From Hallerella sp963597395 (lineage in GTDB: Bacteria; Fibrobacterota; Fibrobacteria; Fibrobacterales; Fibrobacteraceae): a DNA stretch of 12,100 bases. The first letter of the stretch is position 1, and each line of letters begins with the position of its first letter. Below the pieces are notes generated by a model. It searched no databases. It saw nothing but the letters and a program-made list of their open reading frames with translations, and was not told the origin of the DNA. The stretch spans positions 1 through 12,100 of the forward strand of contig CAVBPX010000069.1 in the NCBI GenBank assembly GCA_963597395.1, given 5' to 3'. The translations under genes and the position numbers were made by a program. Positions 6,114 to 12,100 of the stretch are shown here, piece after piece.

Positions 6114-7355
6114 ATGAGTCCTGTGGAAGCTCCGGCGTTTCTCGCACGTCAACCGATTCTCGATGCGAATCGGAGCATCTTCGCCTACGAACTTTTGTTC
6201 CGGGATTCTCCGGAAGGTCGGGTCGCCGTCATCGACAACGGCGTCCGCGAAACGGCGCAGGTGCTCGAAAACGTCCTGAACAACTTTGGACTTTCGCGCC
6301 TGGTCGGAAACCACAAGGCCTTTATCAACTGCAGCCGGGAAATGCTTCTCGACGGCATCTTCGGACCGCTCGACTCCGACCGGTTCGTTCTCGAAATTCT
6401 CGAAACGGTCCCCGCCGAGGACGAGATCGTTTCCGTCATCCGGAACTATCACAAGCGCGGATTCGAATTTGCCCTCGACGACGTGGTCTTTGAACCCGAA
6501 GTCCTGAAGCGCATCGAACCGTTCTTTCCATATGTCAAGTATGTAAAGCTCGACCTCATCCAGAATACGGAAAAGGCCCTGGCTGCGGCCGTCCCGTACT
6601 TTAAAAAGCGCGGCATGGTGCTGCTCGCCGAAAAGGTGGAGACGGAGGAAGTTTTCAAGGCGCGCCTCGCCGAGGGCTACAATCTTTTTCAGGGGTACTT
6701 TTTTGCGAAGCCGGAAGTGGTCCGCGGAAAGCGAATCGACGGATCGCTCTCGTCCATTTTGCACCTCATCCAGTTTTTGCGCGGCGACGTCACGCTTGCC
6801 GAAATCGAAAAAGCCTTTGAGGAAAGGCCCGCTCTTGCGAAAAGCCTTGTCCAGTATGCCAACACAAGGAAGTCCTTTCGCCGCCGCCCGGTAACGTCCG
6901 TCCAGGATGCCATCGCATGGCTCGGCGTTCCGCATTTGCAGGACTGGTTGATGCTCCTTCTGTATGCGCAGCCCGAGATGGGGCATGGCGGGCAGGGATC
7001 CGCTCTTTTCCAGAACGTTTCGCAGCGTGCGCGTTTTTTGGAATCCCTCGCGGAAGTTCTCGATCCGGAAGGACCGCTTCCCGGGCAGGCCTTCATCATG
7101 GGAATCATCAGCCGGATGGACGCTCTCGTCAAGGCTCCGATGCCGACGATTCTCGAGGACCTCGATATCGACAAGGAAATTTCGAATGCGCTTCTCCACG
7201 GTTCGGGACGGCTCGGGACGCTTCTCGCGCTTGCGGAGGCGGTGGAAAACGACAGGGAATGCCGTCTGGGCGTTTTGATGAAGCGCCTTTCCCTCACCAA
7301 CAAAAACATCGCGGATGCGCTGAATTCCGCCTACGGGCTGGTGGAACATGGTTGA
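6114..7355 (+). CDS. EAL-HDOD signalling protein (YuxH-like)
   Basis: This 413-aa cytoplasmic protein has an N-terminal EAL domain (about 7-205) and a C-terminal HDOD domain (about 206-413), the architecture of the YuxH/CdgJ group that links cyclic-di-GMP to motility or other output. It opens with FLARQPILD and YELLFR, typical for the group. Most metal and substrate residues of active phosphodiesterases are present: E26, N72, E94 or E97 in LEILE, D122-D123, K145, E173 and Q193 in FQGYFFAKP. The loop normally reading DDFGTG is DDVVFE, and AEGVE is AEKVE, so activity is doubtful and a binding role is likelier. The HDOD half shows TSVQDAIAWLGVPHLQDWL (261-279), without HD-type metal residues. 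The gene lies 15 nt after hisG and overlaps recR by 8 nt. Confidence 0.88.
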   Translation: MSPVEAPAFLARQPILDANRSIFAYELLFRDSPEGRVAVIDNGVRETAQVLENVLNNFGLSRLVGNHKAFINCSREMLLDGIFGPLDSDRFVLEILETVPAEDEIVSVIRNYHKRGFEFALDDVVFEPEVLKRIEPFFPYVKYVKLDLIQNTEKALAAAVPYFKKRGMVLLAEKVETEEVFKARLAEGYNLFQGYFFAKPEVVRGKRIDGSLSSILHLIQFLRGDVTLAEIEKAFEERPALAKSLVQYANTRKSFRRRPVTSVQDAIAWLGVPHLQDWLMLLLYAQPEMGHGGQGSALFQNVSQRARFLESLAEVLDPEGPLPGQAFIMGIISRMDALVKAPMPTILEDLDIDKEISNALLHGSGRLGTLLALAEAVENDRECRLGVLMKRLSLTNKNIADALNSAYGLVEHG

Positions 7356-7941
7356 ACCGCCGAGCCTCGAAAAACTCGTGGGCGAATTTGCGTCGCTTCC
7401 GGGCATCGGAAAAAAGACTGCCCGGCGTCTCGCCTACTTTGTGTTGACACGCCCGCGGGAATATGCGGAATCGCTTTCGGGGGCAATCCTTTCGGCTTGC
7501 GACAGGGTGCGCCGCTGCGAGCGCTGCCACGCCTTTTGCGAAACGGACATTTGCGAAATTTGCCGTGAACGCGAAAACGCGAAGTCCATTTGCGTCGTCG
7601 AAAAATTTTCGGACATTTTGCCGTTTGAAAACGCGGGAATCTACCGCGGACTTTACTTTGTACTCGGCGGCGTGCTGTCCCCGCTAGACGGAATCGGGCC
7701 CGAAGCCCTTCACATTCCGCAACTCGTGCGGCGCATTCGCGAAGAAAAAATCGAAGAGGTCATTTTTGCACTGGGTTCAAGCCCCGAGGCCGATTCGACC
7801 GTCCTTTTGATTGACAAAATGCTCACGGGAGTCCCGGTGAAACGTTCGAGCCTTGCCCGCGGAATTCCGATGGGGAGCGAATTAGAGTATATTGATGAAG
7901 TCACCGTGCTGCGGGCATTTGAATCGAGAACCGGACTATGA
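7348..7941 (+). CDS. recR: Recombination mediator RecR
   Basis: RecR works with RecO (and RecF) to load RecA on SSB-coated gapped DNA. The 197 residues are standard. In order: the helix-hairpin-helix LPGIGKKTARRLAYF (17-31); the zinc finger C57-x2-C60-x8-C69-x2-C72; a Toprim domain starting at ICVVE (81-85) with GGVLSPLDGIGPEAL (107-121); and the C-terminal RGIPMGSELEYIDEVTVLRAF. The stretch normally close to ATNPTxEGxxTA reads LGSSPEADSTVLL (142-154), a noticeable departure but with E and T conserved. ATG at 7348 lies inside the end of the EAL-HDOD gene, and its TGA overlaps the engB ATG by 4 nt. No dnaX or ybaB neighbour is present upstream, unlike the common dnaX-ybaB-recR cluster. Confidence 0.97.
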   Translation: MVEPPSLEKLVGEFASLPGIGKKTARRLAYFVLTRPREYAESLSGAILSACDRVRRCERCHAFCETDICEICRERENAKSICVVEKFSDILPFENAGIYRGLYFVLGGVLSPLDGIGPEALHIPQLVRRIREEKIEEVIFALGSSPEADSTVLLIDKMLTGVPVKRSSLARGIPMGSELEYIDEVTVLRAFESRTGL

Positions 7942-8549
7942 AAGAGGACAAGGACTTTCGAGAAAACATCGACGCGGAATTCGCCCTGGCTGCGGTCCGC
8001 GCTTCGCAACTTCCGACGGACGGCCTTCCGCAGGTCGCCTTTCTCGGACGTTCGAACGTGGGAAAATCCTCGCTTCTCAATGCGCTGACCGGAAAGAAGA
8101 AACTGGTGCGCGTGAGTTCCAGGCCCGGCAAGACGAAAGAAATCAACTTTTTTAAAATTAACGGGGCGTTTTACCTGGTGGACCTTCCGGGCGTAGGCTT
8201 TGCCGGCGTAAGCTTTGGCAAGGTGAGCGAAATGGAAAGCGGAATCCGGGCCTTTGTTGAACGTTCGAAGTCTCTGCGCGGCATCGTGTATCTGATTGAT
8301 TCAAAGCTCGGTCCGCAGCCCGTCGATCTTGAAACCATCGAGGGCATTCGAAGCCTCGGCTGCCCGGTGCTGCCCGTCATGAGCAAGTGCGACAAGGCAA
8401 ACCAGTCCGAAACCGCCAAGACCCGGAACGCCATCGAAGCGATTTTTGGAAAGGACATCCGTCCGCTTCGCCTTTCCACGCTCCGAAAGATAGGCCTTTC
8501 TGCGCTGTGGCGGGAAATTCTCTCCGCCGTTGCGTCCGAGGAAAAATGA
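7938..8549 (+). CDS. engB: Ribosome-biogenesis GTPase EngB (YihA/YsxC)
   Basis: This small TRAFAC GTPase is needed for assembly of the large ribosomal subunit and is essential in many bacteria. The 203 residues match the family. G1 is GRSNVGKS (37-44), followed by LLNALTG. The switch region SSRPGKTKEINFF (60-72) supplies G2. G3 is VDLPGVGFA (81-89), where most members have a tyrosine at V86. G4 is SKCDK (149-153), and the G5 region is RLSTLRKIG (178-186). The start is the ATG in ATGA shared with the recR stop; an upstream ribosome binding site is weak, so translation probably depends on recR. The last codon overlaps the mlaE ATG by 4 nt. Confidence 0.96.
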   Translation: MKEDKDFRENIDAEFALAAVRASQLPTDGLPQVAFLGRSNVGKSSLLNALTGKKKLVRVSSRPGKTKEINFFKINGAFYLVDLPGVGFAGVSFGKVSEMESGIRAFVERSKSLRGIVYLIDSKLGPQPVDLETIEGIRSLGCPVLPVMSKCDKANQSETAKTRNAIEAIFGKDIRPLRLSTLRKIGLSALWREILSAVASEEK

Positions 8550-9418
8550 AAATTCACCGCGACCTGGACGAATGGACCTCCCTGGGAGCGGTCTTCAACG
8601 GAATCGGACGGTTCTTTCTTTCCACCGCTTTCGGAAAGCAGATTCTTCTGTTCTTTCGGGTAATCCATTCGATTTTTGCGGAGGGCCGGAACCTTCGGGC
8701 CGATATTCGGAACATTATCCGCCAGGTCTTTTTTACGGCGGTAGAGGTTTTTCCCGTCCTGTTCGTGATTGCGACGCTTGCCGGTACGATTACGATTGTC
8801 GAGGCGCTTTCGGTGATGCCCCGCGTCGGATTTTCGAACGCGTTCGGCGGGCTGATGGTCGTTGTGCTTGTGCGCGAAATCGGTCCGATTCTCACAGCGT
8901 TCCTTATTTCGGGACGAAGCGGTTCCGCTCTCACGACGATGATCGGGACGATGGCCATCAACTCCGAGGTGGATGCGCTTTCGACGCTCGGCGTAAGCCC
9001 TGTCCGTTATTTGGTAATGCCCGCCCTTGTCGGCGGAACCATCGCCATGCTCATCGCGAACATTCTCTTTTCGGCTTCGGGAATTTGCGCGGGATTTGCG
9101 GTGACAAAGCTCATCGTGGCCGTTACGGGTGACACTCTCAACCTGCACGTTTCCTGGGACTATCTTTCGACTTCCATTCTGAACTCCCTCACCGTGACAG
9201 ATTTTGTCATGGCCGTCATCAAGCCGATTCTCTTCGGCATCATCATTTTTATCAACGCGTGCTATCACGGCTTAAACATCCGCAAGGACATTCGGCAGGT
9301 TCCCAAGGCGACGTCCCGTTCGGTCATCTACTCGTTCCTCTTTATCGTCATCACGGACGTTCTCTTTTCGCTCTTCTACATTTTCGATTACGTCAACCAG
9401 GTTTCGAGGATCATCTGA
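8546..9418 (+). CDS. mlaE: MlaE-like permease of an MCE lipid ABC transporter
   Basis: This is the inner-membrane permease (MlaE/YrbE family) that, with an MlaF-type ATPase and MCE protein, moves phospholipids between the inner membrane and periplasm. I chose the ATG at 8546 (290 aa): it overlaps the engB stop as AAATGA, has GAGG at 8538-8541, and removes a non-homologous extension starting at 8387. An amphipathic N-terminal helix (about 14-45) precedes hydrophobic segments at about 62-88, 100-123, 152-190, 217-240 and 259-283. The family signature is excellent: VREIGPILTAFLISGRSGSA (109-128), then GTMAINSEVDALSTLGVSPVRYLVMP split over 134-159. The TGATG junction links it to the ATPase gene. 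Which substrate it moves, and in which direction, cannot be read from the sequence. Confidence 0.94.
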   Translation: MKIHRDLDEWTSLGAVFNGIGRFFLSTAFGKQILLFFRVIHSIFAEGRNLRADIRNIIRQVFFTAVEVFPVLFVIATLAGTITIVEALSVMPRVGFSNAFGGLMVVVLVREIGPILTAFLISGRSGSALTTMIGTMAINSEVDALSTLGVSPVRYLVMPALVGGTIAMLIANILFSASGICAGFAVTKLIVAVTGDTLNLHVSWDYLSTSILNSLTVTDFVMAVIKPILFGIIIFINACYHGLNIRKDIRQVPKATSRSVIYSFLFIVITDVLFSLFYIFDYVNQVSRII

Positions 9419-10197
9419 TGGAAACTTTTCAGGGAGAATCGCTGCGAATCGAGAACCTCGGCTTTCGCTATGCGGGAGACCGTGAAAACGTTCTCTCGGG
9501 GCTGAATCTGGATTTGAAGATTGGCGAGACGCTTTGCATTGCCGGAGCTTCGGGAATGGGCAAAAGCCTCCTTTTGCGGATCATTGCGGGTCTGGAGGCT
9601 CCGACGTCCGGCGACGTCTACTATTTTGGCGAACACTTGCCGCGGTCGCTCCACGTGCCGCTCGAAGTCGCAAGGCGCGGCGTCGAACTGATATTTCAGA
9701 ACGGGGCGCTGATTTCGAACCTGACCGTCCGCGAGAACGTTTCGATGCCGCTCTACTACCATCACCGCGGACACCGCGACGAGATAGAAAAACGGGCGAG
9801 CATGGCGCTAGACCTGATGCGCGTTCGGGCCGAGGAGTCCAAGTATCCGCACATGCTGAGTTCGGGCGTCGCAAAGCGGGTTGCCATTGCGCGTTCGTGG
9901 GCCATGGACCCGCGTCTTCTTTTGATGGACGAGCCGACGGCGGGCCTCGACAACTACAACCGGAACGTTCTAATTCCCCTGATTGATAACATGAAGGCGA
10001 TGTTCAACACGTCGCTTATCCTTGTGACGCACGATCTTCTGATTGCAAAGGAACTGGGAGCGGACCTCTGTTTCCTTTCGGGAAAAAAGCTCACGCCGCG
10101 ACTGAAATTTGAAGAGTGGTTCAATTCCGATCTGCCCGTTGCGCACGAAATGTTCCGCAATTTGCGCGAATTTCAAGATAATCGCCCTCTTTCGTAG
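9418..10197 (+). CDS. mlaF: MlaF-like ATPase of the lipid ABC transporter
   Basis: This 259-aa ATPase powers the MlaE-type permease. The start is the ATG at 9418, sharing one base with the mlaE stop (TGATG); reading from 9259 would add 53 unrelated residues. Walker A is GASGMGKS (43-50), the Q-loop glutamine is Q94 in IFQNGALIS, a phrase typical of MlaF, Walker B is LLLMDE (167-172) followed by PTAGLD, and the switch histidine is H205 in VTHD. The signature motif reads LSSGV (147-151) where MlaF proteins normally have LSGGM; the conserved serine and second glycine remain, so activity is likely. The C-terminal end is rich in charged and aromatic residues. A 56-nt gap with a hairpin separates it from the MCE gene. 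Confidence 0.95.
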   Translation: METFQGESLRIENLGFRYAGDRENVLSGLNLDLKIGETLCIAGASGMGKSLLLRIIAGLEAPTSGDVYYFGEHLPRSLHVPLEVARRGVELIFQNGALISNLTVRENVSMPLYYHHRGHRDEIEKRASMALDLMRVRAEESKYPHMLSSGVAKRVAIARSWAMDPRLLLMDEPTAGLDNYNRNVLIPLIDNMKAMFNTSLILVTHDLLIAKELGADLCFLSGKKLTPRLKFEEWFNSDLPVAHEMFRNLREFQDNRPLS

Positions 10198-10207
10198 AGA
10201 ATAAAGT

Positions 10208-10235
10208 ATTTTTCTGAATGCCCGATTTTTGGGCA
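10208..10235 (+). promoter_or_regulatory. Promoter-like motif and small hairpin before mlaD
   Basis: ATTTTTC followed by TGAATG (10208-10220) resembles the elements before purL and hisE, though its hexamer is poorer. A 5-bp stem, TGCCC (10219-10223) with GGGCA (10231-10235), surrounds a 7-nt T-rich loop and stands just ahead of the AGGAG ribosome binding site at 10241-10245. This is the only non-overlapping junction of the operon after the EAL gene, so it may allow separate expression of the MCE gene. The hairpin lacks a T-tract after it and is not a good terminator. Confidence 0.3.
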
Positions 10236-10253
10236 ATATAAGGAGTCCGTTGC

Positions 10254-11219
10254 TTGTTAAAGCCTGTGCGGAAGATTAATTGGATGGATCTGTCCGGCCT
10301 TCTGGTCGGCGTTTTCATCACGTTTGCGGCGATGCTTTTTATTGCGGTGCTCTATGCGCGCATGATGTCCGCCGGGGTCATCGGCATCGAGGAATACACG
10401 CTTTACAGCAATTTCGAAAAGGCGCAGGGGCTCCATTCCGGGACGGAAGTCCAGATTAGCGGCGTGAGCGTCGGGCACATTGCCGACATGAAAATCGAAA
10501 CTTCGGGAATGGTCCGCATCGAATTTACCATCCGGAAGGAATTTCAGCCGTGGATTACGGACAAGGCGACAATATACGCCATCCGCGACCAGAACGTAAT
10601 TTCGGAGCGTGTCATCAACATCGACGTGCGAAAAGGCGAGGGCCGCGTACTTGAGGACGGGGAATTTATCACGGCCGGAAAGGCGCAAGACATCGAAACG
10701 GTCCTCGAAACCCTGAACGAAGTGCTTGGCCGCGTCACGGTCCTCATCGACGAGGTCGATACGCTTGTGGCCCTGACGATGGACACGGGAACGACCATCG
10801 GCGCGCTTCTCGGGTCAAAGACCATCTACGAAAAGCTCAACCTCCAGCTGGACCGCCTCGATCATTTTTCCTATGTGGGAACGTCGCTTCTCGATAGAAT
10901 CAGCGGGACGATTCCGCCCATCATTTTCCGCGCGGATACGCTCACCCGGATGCTCACTTCCATGACGACCGAACTCGAAGGCACCCCGCAGCGGATAGAC
11001 AATGTTTTCACTTCACTCGACGGCGTCTTTTTGCATTTGAACGGCACGATGGATTCGCTCGGACGGGTCGTCGGAAACATGAACGGCATTGTGGCGCAGG
11101 GCGAAGAAACGCTCAAGAACGCGGACGACCTCATTGAGGGCGCGTCGAACATGTGGATATTTAAACGTTCGATGCCGCGGCGCGATTCCGTTCCCTTTGT
11201 GGCGGAGGACGTGTGGTGA
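10254..11219 (+). CDS. mlaD: MlaD-like MCE substrate-binding protein
   Basis: This 321-aa protein is anchored in the inner membrane by one N-terminal helix (about 14-35), with a periplasmic MCE domain (about 47-126) that should form a hexameric ring on the MlaE/MlaF complex and bind lipid. The MCE signature F-x-KAQGLHSGTEVQISGVSVGHI (54-76) is clear. The remainder (about 145-300) is predicted helical and heptad-like, rich in T, L, D and N, as in longer MCE proteins with a helical tail; it ends ASNMWIFKR, reminiscent of the family's terminal P/N-x-F motif. The start is TTG at 10254, 8 nt after AGGAG (10241-10245); no ATG before the membrane helix explains the frame, the first internal ATG being at residue 11. 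The gene is longer than E. coli MlaD (about 183 aa). Confidence 0.9.
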   Translation: MLKPVRKINWMDLSGLLVGVFITFAAMLFIAVLYARMMSAGVIGIEEYTLYSNFEKAQGLHSGTEVQISGVSVGHIADMKIETSGMVRIEFTIRKEFQPWITDKATIYAIRDQNVISERVINIDVRKGEGRVLEDGEFITAGKAQDIETVLETLNEVLGRVTVLIDEVDTLVALTMDTGTTIGALLGSKTIYEKLNLQLDRLDHFSYVGTSLLDRISGTIPPIIFRADTLTRMLTSMTTELEGTPQRIDNVFTSLDGVFLHLNGTMDSLGRVVGNMNGIVAQGEETLKNADDLIEGASNMWIFKRSMPRRDSVPFVAEDVW

Positions 11220-11989
11220 AACGGATTTTTCTTGTGCTTTTGCTTTTTGTGTGCGCCTTTGCCGCGGAGTCCAAGGATTTGGCGTTTCGGGCCGAAAAGG
11301 CGGTTCGGGCGGGGAAGTTCGCCAAGGCGAATTCGCTCTACGAACGGGCGCTGCTTTCGAGCCGAAAGGAATCGGACCTGGAGTCCGAGGCGAGAATTCT
11401 CATTGCGATGGCGGACTTGCGGACGAAAAGTCTGGACCTGGACTTTGCCGAAAAATTGCTGTCGGAGGTTCGCAAGGCGGAACTCGATACGGCGACCCTT
11501 TCGGCCTACAGTCTTGCCTGGATGGAACTTTTTTTGGAACGGAAAAACTTCGACAAGGTCATTGAAATCAAGTATTCGATGGACGAGAATTTTTTGAAGC
11601 GGATTCCGGACGGAATTTTGGGAAACATTCTATGCGTTTCGGCGGTAGCCTTTGCCGGGAACGGCAACGCGGATCTTTCGGAAAAATATTTGCAGGATGC
11701 GGAAGACGCCTTTGACGGAGATGCCCCCGGAACGCTCGCCTTTGCAAGGGCCCGGGCGGCGGGGCTTCTTAAAAACGCTTCGGCGGATTCCCTGTTTGAA
11801 GCGGCATTAAAAAGCTCGGTCCGCGCCGGGAGACCGTATATGTCGGCGAGCATTCTCTATTACCGCGGACAAAACGAAAAGCGTCCGGACGTCGCCCGGG
11901 ATTACCTTGTGCGCAGCGCGAACGCCTTTGAACTGATGGGCCTTCTCCGCAACCGCGACCGGTCCCGTTCTCTGTCGAAAGACCGGTAG
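11216..11989 (+). CDS. Exported helical-repeat (TPR-like) protein
   Basis: This 257-aa protein is read from the GTG at 11216, which overlaps the mlaD stop as GTGA and lies 7 nt after GGAGG (11204-11208). A GTG at 11213 is in frame but too close to that site. The N-terminus MKRIFLVLLLFVCAFA is a signal peptide, with a likely signal peptidase I cut before AESKD; the cysteine at 13 does not sit in a good lipobox. The mature part is helical, with TPR-like units such as FRAEKAVRAGKFAKANSLYE (25-44 approx.) and repeated A/L/Y spacing to about residue 240, and a basic tail. Coupling to mlaD suggests a periplasmic partner of the lipid transporter, perhaps replacing MlaC-type functions, but the sequence does not prove this. 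I do not recognise a named family. Confidence 0.75.
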   Translation: MKRIFLVLLLFVCAFAAESKDLAFRAEKAVRAGKFAKANSLYERALLSSRKESDLESEARILIAMADLRTKSLDLDFAEKLLSEVRKAELDTATLSAYSLAWMELFLERKNFDKVIEIKYSMDENFLKRIPDGILGNILCVSAVAFAGNGNADLSEKYLQDAEDAFDGDAPGTLAFARARAAGLLKNASADSLFEAALKSSVRAGRPYMSASILYYRGQNEKRPDVARDYLVRSANAFELMGLLRNRDRSRSLSKDR

Positions 11990-12002
11990 GATTCATGTTC
12001 AA

Positions 12003-12068
12003 TGTCATTCTGGAGGGTTCCAAAGGAACCGACCCGCCTGCTGCGGGCAGGTAGAATCCATCCCGCAG
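12003..12068. repeat. Intergenic palindromic repeat element
   Basis: An arrangement of nested inverted repeats begins 14 nt after the last gene. ATTCT (12007-12011) pairs with AGAAT (12053-12057) and encloses two hairpins: GGTTCC/GGAACC (12016-12021/12025-12030, loop AAA) and CCCGC/GCGGG (12033-12037/12043-12047). Alternatively CTGCGGG (12041-12047) pairs perfectly with CCCGCAG (12062-12068) around a loop holding CAGGTAGAATCC. That loop recurs at 4909-4920. The TGTCATTCTG opening and AGAATCC end resemble the GTCATTCTG-type intergenic repeats common in several bacterial genomes. No coding sequence is visible in it. Confidence 0.6.
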
Positions 12069-12100
12069 TTCAGAACTTAGTTGGGAGAACTTGGAACTTA
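12069..12100. repeat. Short degenerate direct repeats at window edge
   Basis: The 7-8 base unit (A/G)GAACTT(A/G) appears at 12072-12079, 12086-12093 and 12093-12100, the last two in immediate succession, and the series runs off the end of the window. The first copy is also part of an 11-nt palindrome, AGTTC-A-GAACT (12067-12077). It may be the start of a longer tandem array adjoining the palindromic repeat. Three imperfect copies are weak evidence. Confidence 0.4.

Noticed and set aside
5358..7406. Long open frame of 682 codons on the minus strand
   Set aside because: It runs antisense across hisG and the EAL-HDOD gene, both with strong family motifs. The product is rich in R, H and E without a recognisable domain. 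Long antisense frames are expected from the GC-rich codon use of these genes.
8387..8545. N-terminal extension of the MlaE permease beginning inside engB
   Set aside because: The added residues are basic, unlike any MlaE N-terminus, and overlap engB by 160 bases. The ATG at 8546 has a GAGG site and a typical 4-nt overlap.
9259..9417. N-terminal extension of MlaF beginning inside mlaE
   Set aside because: The 53 additional residues have no ABC similarity. The ATG at 9418 gives a normal-length ATPase and a TGATG junction.
11957..11988. Two copies of the self-complementary GACCGGT at the end of the last gene
   Set aside because: They lie in the coding sequence, are 17 bases apart and have no T-tract, so they are probably codon coincidence and not a terminator.
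1..12100. tRNA, rRNA or CRISPR features
   Set aside because: I saw no cloverleaf with a CCA-compatible arm, no rRNA signature and no regularly spaced repeats apart from the short units at the window end.

Overview
The window is bacterial and dense with genes, all of them on the plus strand. Its style suggests the Fibrobacterota, near Fibrobacter. The clues are short T-rich ATTTTTC-TA leaders before genes, ATGA/TGATG overlaps through a long operon, hairpin-rich intergenic repeats and a Gram-negative MCE/Mla lipid transporter. This placement is inferred from recall and was not checked by a search.

Layout. (1) Bases 1-908 are AT-rich, unlike the GC-rich rest. They hold a 53-aa orphan protein overlapping by 1 nt a GNAT acetyltransferase that resembles GNAT-type toxins; together they look like an undescribed or poorly described toxin-antitoxin pair, probably acquired. 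(2) Bases 909-1025 form a leader with three competing helices next to the purL start. (3) Bases 1026-4889 are purL, full length, strikingly like the gammaproteobacterial single-chain enzyme. Two consecutive intrinsic terminators (4903-4966) follow. (4) Bases 5002-10197 form one tightly packed transcription unit: hisE, hisG, an EAL-HDOD signalling protein, recR, engB (GTPase), mlaE-like permease and mlaF-like ATPase. Nearly all junctions are 1-8 nt overlaps; the hisG/EAL gap is only 15 nt. (5) After a 56-nt gap with a hairpin, an mlaD-like MCE protein (TTG start) and an exported helical-repeat protein complete the lipid-transport set. (6) Bases 11990-12100 carry an intergenic palindromic repeat, sharing a loop motif with the purL terminator, and the start of a short direct-repeat array.

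How the genes work together. PurL catalyses a de novo purine step, and HisG/HisE catalyse the first two histidine steps, which use PRPP and ATP, so nucleotide and histidine synthesis sit side by side. RecR (recombinational repair) and EngB (ribosome assembly) are housekeeping proteins. MlaE, MlaF and MlaD form the core of an inner-membrane ABC-MCE phospholipid transporter, with the exported helical-repeat protein as a likely accessory. No MlaC or MlaB is encoded in the window. The best candidates for new biology are the small-ORF/GNAT module, the purL leader and the loop-conserved hairpin repeat.
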